64,000 nt of DNA. Origin: Paenibacillus sp. FSL H7-0326 (GTDB lineage Bacteria > Bacillota > Bacilli > Paenibacillales > Paenibacillaceae). The notes below the pieces were generated by a model. It did not search any database. It was not told the DNA's origin and saw nothing but the letters and a program-made list of their open reading frames with translations. The DNA lies in the NCBI RefSeq assembly GCF_001955535.1, contig NZ_MPVN01000004.1, positions 496,001 to 560,000 on the forward strand, in the 5' to 3' direction. Each line of letters opens with the position of its first letter. Within the stretch, counting starts at the first letter, position 1. Shown here piece by piece: positions 1-8,526 of this stretch. The translations under genes and the position numbers were made by a program.

Positions 1-1725
1 GTCAAGCTGGCAGGAGCAGAGCTCATTGTCGTGGAAGAGGAAGGCGAGGCCAAGACGGTGCTTCCGCTTGCTACCTTACAGTTGCCTGCAGCAAGTACGA
101 CACAGACTGTAGCGACGCCGCCTTTTAAACCAAGACAAGTCACGGTGGAGAATTTGAAGCTGGAAACGACGCTGGAAGCAGCGACGGTCAGTCAGAGCTA
201 TGGCAGCAATGATTTGTCCTTAAGCTTCAAATTCAAGAACATCAGCAAAGAAACCATCACGGTGCCTAAATACGAATTTTTATTAAAAAGCGGTAATGGC
301 AACTCCTATCCGATTACAACGAAGGCTCTAGAGAATCTATCTTTACAGCCAGGTGCAGAGAAGACGATCAAGCTGGATATCTCCGTATCCTATGAAGTTG
401 CTCAAGGTGCGCTAAAGCTAATCATGAATACACCTAAATCGGAGGATCCAGAGAGCAAAGCACCCGCTTACAGCTATCCTGCAGGAATTTATATACTTCC
501 TCAGCCATCCTCAATGCAGAATACGCTTGGGCGAGAGATTTCTGTGAAGAATGATAGCGGAACCTATGGTGTGACCTGGTCTTCCATTCAACGTTTACCT
601 TGGACAGACGGGGATTTGCTCTCTGCGAAGCTGACGGTCAAGAATACGTCGGTGAAGACGCTTCGTCTTCCAGATCTGCAAGGTGTATATACAATAGATG
701 CAGCGAAGGACGCGAGCAGCACGAAACTGATTAAGAGTCAGGCTGCTTCACTGCTCGGACCAGGGCAGGCGGTAGATATGTATCTTATAACGAAGATTCC
801 TACATCGCTAGATATTGCTCAGCTGCAAGTAGCACTTGAAGAGAAGGTAGGAGAAGAGACCACGGAGTGGATCAAGCTGACGAATATTGGAGCCATCCCA
901 GAGGTGCCAGAGATTGAGAAGGATGAAGCATACACGTTAACCACACTCGGTAAAAAGGCGGAAGTCAAGACACGAAAATCCCTCGTTTATCCAGGGACAA
1001 CGACAGATCTTGTGTATACAGAGCTGGAAATGACCAATATGGAGAATCGTCAGGCCGATCTATCTCAACTCAGCGGATACTATATGTCTTCCAGCGGCCT
1101 TTATTTTAAAGCGAACGTCAAACAGATTGATTACCCGGCTGGCCCTGAAGACAAGAGCATCGTAACCATGTGGACCAAGATTCCTAAACGAGTCACGGTT
1201 TCTGATATGCGACTAATCGTCGGTGAAGGAGTTACAGAGGATAAGCTTACACCGGTGAAAGGAGAGTCAAGTGGTTACGTTAATGCGGCATCTCTTGAAA
1301 TTAGCCCGCAGCAGATAACTGCACCGACAACCGTCCAGAATTTTGAGCTGTTCCCATACCAAGTACAGACGCATACCTTCGATGCATACCTGTCAGGTGG
1401 TTCCAATGTATCTATTGAATGGTACTATACACTTAGCCAAAACAACGAGTATAGTCTTCCTGAGAATGAGCACAAGTTCATTGTCGAGATTAGTGACTCT
1501 ACTGGCAGAACCTTTGCCAAGGAGCTCGTTCCGGGCACAGACATGAAGCTAGGAGCGAACCAGGTGTTATCCTGGTCAATAGATGATCAAATCTTCGAAG
1601 ATCGCAGAGCGGGAACCTATCAAATATCCATTTATGACGAGTTCCAAGGGGAAAGGTTAAAAATCGCTGGTCAGTCCATGTACTATAATCCCAATCGCCT
1701 TCCTGCTGTAATTCCAGAAGAATAG
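1..1725 (+). CDS. Beta-rich protein of unknown function, 5' truncated
   Basis: The frame is open from the first base, so the true start and any signal peptide lie outside the window; 574 residues are visible. I do not recognise a named family. The sequence reads as three or four consecutive beta-sandwich-like modules of about 130-150 residues, each with alternating hydrophobic strands and phrases such as LSFKFKNISKETITVP, LTVKNTSVKTLRLPDL and ELEMTNMENRQADLS, the style of Ig-like or BsuPI-like extracellular modules. No transmembrane helix or SLH motif is visible in this part. Cysteine is absent from the visible part, which fits an extracytoplasmic protein. A surface or envelope location is inference. 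The next gene begins 91 bases downstream with its own ribosome site. Confidence 0.75.
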   Translation, partial: VKLAGAELIVVEEEGEAKTVLPLATLQLPAASTTQTVATPPFKPRQVTVENLKLETTLEAATVSQSYGSNDLSLSFKFKNISKETITVPKYEFLLKSGNGNSYPITTKALENLSLQPGAEKTIKLDISVSYEVAQGALKLIMNTPKSEDPESKAPAYSYPAGIYILPQPSSMQNTLGREISVKNDSGTYGVTWSSIQRLPWTDGDLLSAKLTVKNTSVKTLRLPDLQGVYTIDAAKDASSTKLIKSQAASLLGPGQAVDMYLITKIPTSLDIAQLQVALEEKVGEETTEWIKLTNIGAIPEVPEIEKDEAYTLTTLGKKAEVKTRKSLVYPGTTTDLVYTELEMTNMENRQADLSQLSGYYMSSSGLYFKANVKQIDYPAGPEDKSIVTMWTKIPKRVTVSDMRLIVGEGVTEDKLTPVKGESSGYVNAASLEISPQQITAPTTVQNFELFPYQVQTHTFDAYLSGGSNVSIEWYYTLSQNNEYSLPENEHKFIVEISDSTGRTFAKELVPGTDMKLGANQVLSWSIDDQIFEDRRAGTYQISIYDEFQGERLKIAGQSMYYNPNRLPAVIPEE

Positions 1726-1816
1726 TTTTTTTCTTATTACCAAGTTCTTCTTGTCTATATGGCAAAATCACTCTATCATGATAATTATGGGATTGATAGA
1801 TTAGAGGAGGAACATC

Positions 1817-2323
1817 ATGAAACGCATGTTGAAATTAGGTATGGCTGCCGTTGCGATCGGTGGTGGCATATGGATTGGATCAGTTATGAATATTACTGCG
1901 GACGGTGCATCAGTGAATACCCAGCCGGGTACAGCGGATGATCCAGTCGTTACAAAGAGTTATGTAGATCAAGCAATACAAAATGCACTAAATGGCGGGA
2001 GTGGAGAGGGTCCATCTGAACCATCCACCCCAGCTGCAGGTGAAGAACTGAAGATCGTTGTTGTGAAGCCCGGACAGCGTCTTGTTGCGGGAGCAGGAAC
2101 TGAGTTTATCGTTCGTAGTGGGAAGGCCGTTATCTATTCAGCAGATGCGAACGGTGTAGCCGATCTGACTGCAGGACAGGACTTGACCAATGGAACAGCA
2201 ATTACGAACAATCATCTGCTCTCTTTCCCTCGTGAGGGTAGAGGGATCGAGGTTGCGCAGGGCAATAAATATAATCTGACGGTTATGGTTCGCGGTAATT
2301 ATAATCTTTTCTTGGTTCCTTAA
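1817..2323 (+). CDS. Small exported protein of unknown function
   Basis: A 168-residue protein begins at an ATG preceded by AGAGGAGG about 8 bases upstream. Residues 1-28 form a basic start (MKRMLK) and a hydrophobic Ala/Gly/Ile run typical of a signal peptide or membrane anchor. A Gly/Ser/Pro-rich linker follows near residues 57-75. The C-terminal half is beta-rich, with a hydrophobic strand KIVVVKPGQRLV and a later GTAITNNHLLSFPREGRG segment. I do not recognise the family. The arrangement (anchor, flexible linker, compact beta domain) suggests a domain displayed outside the membrane. It lies between the upstream beta-rich protein and a terminator at 2394-2436, so the two may share a transcript. 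Confidence 0.75.
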   Translation: MKRMLKLGMAAVAIGGGIWIGSVMNITADGASVNTQPGTADDPVVTKSYVDQAIQNALNGGSGEGPSEPSTPAAGEELKIVVVKPGQRLVAGAGTEFIVRSGKAVIYSADANGVADLTAGQDLTNGTAITNNHLLSFPREGRGIEVAQGNKYNLTVMVRGNYNLFLVP

Positions 2324-2393
2324 GCACTGAGCTTCTTATTAGGGTGTACAAAAGCTAAGTCATATTTTTATAGCCCGTTATTTATAAGTATGC

Positions 2394-2436
2394 GACGTTT
2401 CGCTTCATATTATATATGAGGCGGAGCGTCTTTTTT
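2394..2436 (+). terminator. Intrinsic terminator after the exported protein gene
   Basis: An imperfect hairpin pairs GACGTTTCGCTTCATAT with ATATGAGGCGGAGCGTC and runs into six T residues. It closes the unit that ends at 2323 and precedes the SASP gene. Confidence 0.7.
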
Positions 2437-2563
2437 CGTGAACGAGATGGATTTGCTTATTGAGTGTCATTTTTCCATAAGTAACAATGATTCGCCAGTC
2501 TACAATGCGGCCGAGCTGCAAACAATATTTCTGCAAGAACAATACGCAGGAGGTGCATAGAAT

Positions 2564-2842
2564 ATGGCGAGAAACAAAAGCAAGCTGGTTCCGGAATCCC
2601 GTCAAATGCTGGAGCAAATGAAATACGAAATCGCAGCGGAGTTTGGGATATATACCGGCGGTTCCCATACATTGGGGGCAGACACAGAGTTTGGTGATGA
2701 GCTGGGCTCAACAACGGGTCATTCCTCGTTTGCTGGATGGGGATCTCTGACTTCAAGAGAAAACGGATCGATTGGCGGAGAAATTACGAAACGACTTGTC
2801 CGATCTGCGGAGTCTAGTGCGTTCCAGATTCCTAATCTGTAG
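2564..2842 (+). CDS. Alpha/beta-type small acid-soluble spore protein (SASP), long variant
   Basis: This 92-residue protein carries the SASP hallmarks: KLVPESRQMLEQMKYEIAAEFG near the N-terminus, which includes the EIA-EF site cut by the germination protease Gpr, and NGSIGGEITKRLV in the C-terminal half. Family members coat and straighten spore DNA, protect it from UV and heat, and are degraded at germination; they are made in the forespore under sigma-G. Typical members have about 60-75 residues. Here roughly 26 extra residues sit between the two conserved helical segments, including a second EFG-x-x-LG phrase. The start is supported by AGGAGGTG upstream. The gene appears monocistronic. The family call is firm; the effect of the insertion is unknown. 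Confidence 0.92.
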   Translation: MARNKSKLVPESRQMLEQMKYEIAAEFGIYTGGSHTLGADTEFGDELGSTTGHSSFAGWGSLTSRENGSIGGEITKRLVRSAESSAFQIPNL

Positions 2843-2921
2843 GAAGCATAAAACTGCATTTTGTCTGTAAAAAAGGCAATAAAACCGTAATATCCGACTG
2901 GAATATTCATACTTTATCTGA

Positions 2922-2960
2922 TTGACACGGATTGACAAATACGTTAACATGTCGTATGAG
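2922..2960 (+). promoter_or_regulatory. Candidate metK promoters (two overlapping)
   Basis: Two TTGACA -35 elements lie 10 bases apart, at 2922 and 2932. Each has a -10-like hexamer 17 bases downstream: TAACAT at 2945 and TATGAG at 2955. Both match sigma-A spacing and would start RNA near 2957 and 2967, just ahead of a terminator-like hairpin. Confidence 0.6.
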
Positions 2961-2970
2961 GATGTATTGC

Positions 2971-3004
2971 AACCTTTTCCATGGTGGAAAAGGTTCGTTT
3001 TTTG
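2971..3004 (+). promoter_or_regulatory. Terminator-like hairpin in the metK leader
   Basis: A perfect stem pairs AACCTTTTCCA with TGGAAAAGGTT over a TGG loop and is followed by CG and six T residues. It lies between the promoters and the metK ribosome site, so it could act as an attenuator. No S-box (SAM-I) core or other known SAM riboswitch pattern is visible next to it, and the predicted RNA upstream of the stem is very short. Confidence 0.6.
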
Positions 3005-3068
3005 TTTAAGGATAAACGTATGGGGGAAAGACCATAATATCCATATATGTGGGAGGTTGATTACTACA

Positions 3069-4271
3069 ATGTCTGTTAAAGGGCGTCACTTATTCACATC
3101 AGAGTCCGTAACTGAAGGACATCCGGATAAAATCTGTGATCAGATATCAGACGCAGTACTGGATGCATTTCTTGAAGCCGATCCAAATGCCCGTGTAGCA
3201 TGTGAAGTATCTGTCGCGACCGGACTTGTGCTGGTTATCGGTGAGATTACTTCAACAGCTGATTATATCGACATTTCGGCCATTGCGCGTAACACCATTA
3301 AAGAGATCGGATATACACGCGCGAAATATGGTTTTGATTACCAGACTTCCGCTGTACTTACTTCCCTGAACGAGCAGTCCAAGGACATTGCTCAGGGTGT
3401 TAATGCAGCACTTGAGAACCGCGACCCGACTCTCATGGAGAAGGAAACGGAAAATATCGGTGCGGGTGACCAAGGTCTGATGTTTGGTTTTGCAACCAAT
3501 GAGACACCAGAGCTTATGCCACTCCCAATTGCTCTGTCTCACCGTATCGCTCGTCGTCTGGCTGAAGTTCGTAAGGATGGTACACTGGGATACCTTCGTC
3601 CGGACGGCAAGACCCAAGTCACGATTGAATATGACGGCAACAAGCCGGTTCGTGTGGACACCATCGTAGTATCTACACAGCATGCTGAAGATATTACGCT
3701 GGAGCAAATTCAGGCTGACATTCGTGAACATGTGCTGTCTCCTGTTGTTCCTGCTGAGCTGCTGGACAGTGAAACGAAATACTTCATTAACCCGACAGGC
3801 CGTTTTGTCATCGGTGGACCTCAAGGGGACGCAGGACTTACAGGACGGAAGATCATCGTGGATACTTATGGCGGCTATGCGCGTCATGGCGGCGGTGCTT
3901 TCTCCGGCAAGGATCCTACGAAGGTAGACCGTTCTGCAGCTTATGCAGCACGTTATGTAGCGAAGAATCTGGTTGCAGCGGGACTCGCTGACAAGGTGGA
4001 GATTCAGCTTGCATATGCGATTGGTGTAGCGAATCCGGTATCGATCAACGTCGATACATATGGCACAGGCAAGATCAGCGAAGAGAAGCTGGTTGAACTC
4101 GTGCGGAACAACTTTGACCTTCGTCCGGCGGGCATTATTCGTATGCTGGATCTGCGTCGTCCGATCTACAAGCAAACAGCGGCATATGGCCACTTCGGTC
4201 GTACGGATATCGATCTGCCTTGGGAACGCCTTGACAAAGCAGATGTATTGAAGAGCCAAGCAGGTCTATAA
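3069..4271 (+). CDS. metK: S-adenosylmethionine synthetase
   Basis: MetK joins methionine and ATP to make S-adenosylmethionine, the cell's main methyl donor, in the cytoplasm. The 400-residue product has the family landmarks: FTSESVTEGHPDKICDQISD at the N-terminus with the ATP-binding His/Asp, the GAGDQGLMFGFA motif near residue 118, and the GGGAFSGKDPTKVDRS loop near residue 275. I chose the ATG at 3069 because GGGAGG stands 10 bases upstream and MSVKGRHLFTSESV is the usual start; the frame stays open further upstream without a ribosome site. The length is normal. The gene has its own promoter region and terminator and so appears monocistronic. A leader hairpin may modulate expression. Confidence 0.97.
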   Translation: MSVKGRHLFTSESVTEGHPDKICDQISDAVLDAFLEADPNARVACEVSVATGLVLVIGEITSTADYIDISAIARNTIKEIGYTRAKYGFDYQTSAVLTSLNEQSKDIAQGVNAALENRDPTLMEKETENIGAGDQGLMFGFATNETPELMPLPIALSHRIARRLAEVRKDGTLGYLRPDGKTQVTIEYDGNKPVRVDTIVVSTQHAEDITLEQIQADIREHVLSPVVPAELLDSETKYFINPTGRFVIGGPQGDAGLTGRKIIVDTYGGYARHGGGAFSGKDPTKVDRSAAYAARYVAKNLVAAGLADKVEIQLAYAIGVANPVSINVDTYGTGKISEEKLVELVRNNFDLRPAGIIRMLDLRRPIYKQTAAYGHFGRTDIDLPWERLDKADVLKSQAGL

Positions 4272-4330
4272 TTAGTAAGCAGATACGGATTGAACGGAAT
4301 AAGCTCGATATACGAGAGCGAACAAATTTA

Positions 4331-4363
4331 AGCCTTCGATGGATAACCATCGAGGGCTTTTTT
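4331..4363 (+). terminator. metK terminator
   Basis: A 12-bp stem pairs AGCCTTCGATGG with CCATCGAGGGCT (with wobble pairs) around an ATAA loop and is followed by six T residues, 60 bases after the metK stop. Confidence 0.88.
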
Positions 4364-4547
4364 CATATGTCAAAATAGTAAGCGATTGTTTTATCATTCG
4401 CAAAGAAAAATCACCTCGTATCCCTTCTAACATTACGTTGGTGCGGCTAAACTATATTTTCCAACTAACCGATGAAAAGAAGAGGTCTATAATCATATTT
4501 TTAAGTTACTCTTTATCTAAAATGCTGGAAGGAGGAAATACATTTCA

Positions 4548-7500
4548 ATGAAGAAAAAAATATCACTGCTGCTGACAGCTGCTTTATGCGCACAAATGGT
4601 GTTCAGCTGGGGCATGGAGAAGAACTACGCGGCAGAAGCGGGAATGACACAAGCATCTACGCAAATTGAAGATGTAACGGATATTAGTCCCTATTCCGGA
4701 CAAGTTGAAGTGGCTCAAACCCCGAGCCTAACGATGGAGTTAACCCAGCCGGTCAGAAAAGGGGAAGGATCGATTCGCATTCGCTCTTTGTCTGATAATA
4801 AGGAAGTGAAAGCATTTGATTTAGCAACAGAAGTAAAGATTTACGAAACTAAAGGAGGAAATGAGGTTTCTCCTGAGGGGTACGGTACATACATTACGAT
4901 GAATTTGGGCACTACCCAGCTGCAAAGCGGCGGCTATTATGTGCTGATTGATGCAGGAACGTTTACGAAAGAACAGGGGGTACCTTTTGCCGGGATTCAA
5001 GATGCGAGCAAATGGCGTTTCTGGACAGTAGGGATGGGTGAAGTATCTGTCGTTGAGAAAGTGCCGGCAAACGGAGGATCGGGGATACTCCCGTCTTCAA
5101 CATTGACACTCCAATTTGCGAAGGAGATGTATCCGGCGGCAGGTGCAATTCAGATTATTAACCGTAAGAGTGGTCAGACCGTTGAAACCATCTCGTCCAC
5201 ATCCTCTAATGTCAGTGGGGGAGGTACCAATACAATCAAGATCAAACCTTCAATTTCATTCGAAAATAATACATCGTATGACATTCTCGTTAGTGCTGGA
5301 GCTTTCTGGGATGCGCAGCAGAATCGAAGTGCCGAGATACGTGAGGGAGATTGGCGTTTTCTGGTATCAACCGATACGACCGCACTTACAGTCACTTCCT
5401 TATCTCCATATGACGGGAATATGAGCGCACCCGTGGATCAACCAATAACACTAACCTTTAATAAAGCACTCGATATCAATTACCCAGGGAACGTTACTCT
5501 ACGCAAAGCGGGCGGCAGTGTCGTAAATACGACGACTGTTATTAACGATAAGAATCACAGGCAGCTCGTGATTAGCCCTGCTGCTCAGCTCGAACACAAT
5601 ACGACGTATCAGGTTGATGTACCCGGTGGTGTGTTCAGAGATGCGGCAGGTAATACATTTGGGGGGCTCGTTGGCAGCAGCTCCTGGAGCTTTAAGACCT
5701 TTACAAGGGATACAACGGCTCCTGTATTGCAGACTTCCAAAATGTACAGTAACACGCTGATCCGACTTACTTACGACGAATGGTTGAATTCGAATACGAG
5801 GCCATTAATATCAAGCTATTCGGTTACAGTCAACGGTGAGACCAGAGGTATCAGTGATGTGAGTATTTCAGGAGACAGCGTCTATATTATGCTTGATACG
5901 GGCGTAGCCGTAGGCCAGGTTGTACGTTTATCCTACACTCCTGGGATCAGGCCGCTGCAGGATGATGCGGGGAATGCGGTTGCCGCTTTTTCCAGTAGAG
6001 AAATCATAAATGATCTGGATTCTGTTCTATCTAAACCGAGGGAAGGTACGGTATACGGCAATACACTCTATTTATATTTTACGGAAAGTGTAAAAGTGAC
6101 CTCTTCCTCAGCTAAAGATCAGTTTGTGGTAACAGCAGATGGCAGCAGTATCGGAATAAGCAGTATCTCCATAAGTAATGGTTCCGTTGTTACACTGACG
6201 CTTGATCGATCGGTAAGAGATGGCGAAGTCATCCGGGTGAACTACACTCCGGGATCCTACCCGCTGAAAGATAACAGGGAGCAGTCACTTGCAGGGTTTA
6301 CTGATTTTTTTGTAAGAAACAGTAACGATACAAAAGCTCCGGAATTGCTAGAGGTAACCGCCAGTGGGAATAAAATGTACGTTCGGTATAATGAAGCGCT
6401 TCGTACGAATGATTTACCGCTAAAAAGCCAGTTCTCAGTGCTTGTAAATCGTACTCCGCTGTTTGTTAACGCCGTGGATGCAGAGGAAGACACGGTGACA
6501 CTTACTCTTGCCAATACAATACAAATGAATCAAGACGTAACTCTATCCTATATTCCAGGTGTAAAAAGGCTGACGGATCTTAATTATAATCCGGCCGGCT
6601 ATATTAATCTGGTACCTGTTACGGTATATGGAAGCGGCAGTGTTCGACAGGCTGAGGTTCAAGGCTCAACCGTGCTGCTGACGATGACCGAGAGCATGCA
6701 AGGTTCGGGAACGATTACTGCTTCCCAGTTCACGGTGAATACAGGCGGACAAAATATACAACCGACAACAGCCGTGGTACAGGGGCAGACCATAACCATA
6801 ACGTTATCTAACGCTGTATTGACTGGACAAGCGGTTACGATGATGTACACACCAGGTACAACGCCGCTTCGAACAGCGGCAGGGGAATTGATAGCCGGCT
6901 TTGGGCCAATCCCTCTGCAGAATAAAACGACAGGCAGCACCAACCCAAGCAGTGGCAGCGGAGGCGCAGTTGGAATGCCAAGTGGGTTATCCGTACTAAA
7001 CTCCGGGTTGTTTAATGAAACAGGCTATGCGCTTAGCACGGCGGCTACCAAGAGAACGACAGCTTTGTCTAAATACAATCGGGCTGTGAGTTCATATACC
7101 GTTAGTGCAGACACATTAAAACAGGCATTCGCGTTTGCAAGCTCGGCTTCTGGAGTATCCAAGAAGCTGGTTGTAGAAGTTCCAGAGACGGAAGCTGCGG
7201 CTATGGTTGGTTTTCCGGTACAGATCCTGGATGAATTGAAACGTCAGTATCCTGATGCGGTGATTGGTGTCAGATATGGAGACCGTATATTCACTGTAAG
7301 TGTGTCCGATCTGGATCTCACCTCGATGGCTGCACGAGTATACAGTGACATCACGAAGACGACGCTGTATCTTCAGATTGAAGAAGTACCATCCAGCTCG
7401 TCGGTCACGATGGATACCATGCTGTCTCAAGCATCAGCAACGAAGCTGTCCGCTTATACAGATGTCAGCTCCTTTATCGTAAGTGATACCTCTACAAAGA

Positions 7501-8252
7501 CAGAAGTAGCACTCAAGGGACAGCTTAAGCTGCGACTCAGCAGCATGACCAATAGCAGAACGCTTGGCGTAGTGAAGCTGGATAACACGATTCAAAGACT
7601 GAGTCCGGTGCCGAGTAAAATTTCGCAAACAACGGACGCTGTACTCATTCAAGCGAATCTTTCAGAGAACCAGGCGTTGATTGCAGCGAATCATCCAGTA
7701 CAGTATATGGGCTTATATGGACACTGGGGTAAAGAAGCGGTCGAAGGTCTGGCAGCCAAGTGGATTATTGATACTGCAGCAGGCGCAGAATACGGTCCAA
7801 ATACCGCGATTACACGTGCCGAATTTGCTGGCATGATTGCAAGAGCATTAGGTTTGATAGGGAGCTGGGATACAACGCAGCAATTTGGCGATGTACCTTA
7901 TAACGTATCAGGTGCCTATATTGGTGCGGCAGCAAAAGCGGGCATCATTACAGGTCATCAGGATGGAACCTTTAAGCCAAATCAGCTGATCACGCGTGAG
8001 CAAATGGCGATCATGATGGTTCGTGCTCTGCACTATGGCGGTCATGATTCCGGACTTAATGGTTCAGCGAACAGTATTCTGAGCAAGTTTAAGGATCGTG
8101 CGTACATTCAAGCACCCAATATCGTGGCTGAGGCTGTCCAGCAAGGGATCATTGAGGGGATGACACAGAATACATTTAAACCGGGTGGAAATGCGACACG
8201 TGCCCAGGCAGCAGTCATGATTACTAGAATGCTGAGCATTTATACTGAATAA
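4548..8252 (+). CDS. Large surface protein with Ig-like/SwmB-type repeats and three C-terminal SLH domains
   Basis: The 1234-residue product starts with a signal peptide (MKKKISLLLTAALCAQMVFS) behind a strong GGAGGAAAT ribosome site. Residues about 45-385 hold three SbsA/Big_5-like Ig modules (SPYSGQVEV..., VEKVPANGGSG..., TSLSPYDGNMSAP...). Residues about 388-795 hold four SwmB-like repeats of about 100 residues, each ending in phrases like VRLSYTPGIRPLQDDAGN. A Ser/Gly linker near 796-815 leads to a less familiar region, then three SLH domains from about 1057 to the end (GHWGKEAVEG, FGDVPYNVSGAYI, FKDRAYIQAP, each with ITRAEFA-like closings). SLH domains bind pyruvylated wall polysaccharide, so the protein should be held on the cell surface. 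Its ligand is unknown. No sortase motif is needed or seen. Confidence 0.9.
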   Translation: MKKKISLLLTAALCAQMVFSWGMEKNYAAEAGMTQASTQIEDVTDISPYSGQVEVAQTPSLTMELTQPVRKGEGSIRIRSLSDNKEVKAFDLATEVKIYETKGGNEVSPEGYGTYITMNLGTTQLQSGGYYVLIDAGTFTKEQGVPFAGIQDASKWRFWTVGMGEVSVVEKVPANGGSGILPSSTLTLQFAKEMYPAAGAIQIINRKSGQTVETISSTSSNVSGGGTNTIKIKPSISFENNTSYDILVSAGAFWDAQQNRSAEIREGDWRFLVSTDTTALTVTSLSPYDGNMSAPVDQPITLTFNKALDINYPGNVTLRKAGGSVVNTTTVINDKNHRQLVISPAAQLEHNTTYQVDVPGGVFRDAAGNTFGGLVGSSSWSFKTFTRDTTAPVLQTSKMYSNTLIRLTYDEWLNSNTRPLISSYSVTVNGETRGISDVSISGDSVYIMLDTGVAVGQVVRLSYTPGIRPLQDDAGNAVAAFSSREIINDLDSVLSKPREGTVYGNTLYLYFTESVKVTSSSAKDQFVVTADGSSIGISSISISNGSVVTLTLDRSVRDGEVIRVNYTPGSYPLKDNREQSLAGFTDFFVRNSNDTKAPELLEVTASGNKMYVRYNEALRTNDLPLKSQFSVLVNRTPLFVNAVDAEEDTVTLTLANTIQMNQDVTLSYIPGVKRLTDLNYNPAGYINLVPVTVYGSGSVRQAEVQGSTVLLTMTESMQGSGTITASQFTVNTGGQNIQPTTAVVQGQTITITLSNAVLTGQAVTMMYTPGTTPLRTAAGELIAGFGPIPLQNKTTGSTNPSSGSGGAVGMPSGLSVLNSGLFNETGYALSTAATKRTTALSKYNRAVSSYTVSADTLKQAFAFASSASGVSKKLVVEVPETEAAAMVGFPVQILDELKRQYPDAVIGVRYGDRIFTVSVSDLDLTSMAARVYSDITKTTLYLQIEEVPSSSSVTMDTMLSQASATKLSAYTDVSSFIVSDTSTKTEVALKGQLKLRLSSMTNSRTLGVVKLDNTIQRLSPVPSKISQTTDAVLIQANLSENQALIAANHPVQYMGLYGHWGKEAVEGLAAKWIIDTAAGAEYGPNTAITRAEFAGMIARALGLIGSWDTTQQFGDVPYNVSGAYIGAAAKAGIITGHQDGTFKPNQLITREQMAIMMVRALHYGGHDSGLNGSANSILSKFKDRAYIQAPNIVAEAVQQGIIEGMTQNTFKPGGNATRAQAAVMITRMLSIYTE

Positions 8253-8374
8253 GAGAGTAAAAGTTAGAGCAAAGGAACCGAAGTCTAGTGGATAGATGAA
8301 ATAGATGCGGATACCTTTATGTATTTTTTTCAACAAAACCGATGGATATGTTCAACTTGCTAGATTCTATTGAT

Positions 8375-8402
8375 AAAGTTAGAGAAAGAGCGTAACTTTT
8401 TC
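8375..8402 (+). terminator. Weak terminator-like hairpin after the SLH protein gene
   Basis: AAAGTTA pairs with TAACTTT over an 11-base loop, and three more T residues follow. The stem is short and AT-rich, so termination here is only a possibility. Confidence 0.3.
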
Positions 8403-8440
8403 CATTTTTAGCAGTCTATTATTGAGAGGATGTTCGTGTC

Positions 8441-8483
8441 TTCAGCTCCGTGAATCTCTATGACAGAGACTTGCGGGGCTGAA
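8441..8483 (+). promoter_or_regulatory. Structured leader hairpin upstream of the glycosidase-type gene
   Basis: TTCAGCTCCG pairs with CGGGGCTGAA (one wobble). Inside lies a symmetric 4/4 internal loop (TGAA opposite CTTG) and a second stem, TCTCT with AGAGA, closed by an ATGAC loop. No T-run follows, so it is not a terminator. It lies 44 bases upstream of the next start codon. I recognise no known riboswitch. Confidence 0.45.
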
Positions 8484-8526
8484 CTCATTAATAGAAAGCA
8501 CATAGGATGGGAGAGGCGCTTTTTTT

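Noticed and set aside
2843..3068. SAM-I (S-box) or SMK riboswitch ahead of metK
   Set aside because: None of the conserved S-box core or the SMK-box pairing with the ribosome site could be found; only a simple terminator-like stem is present.
3252..4259. 335-codon reverse-strand frame across metK
   Set aside because: Antisense shadow of metK, with no initiation signal and no recognisable motif.
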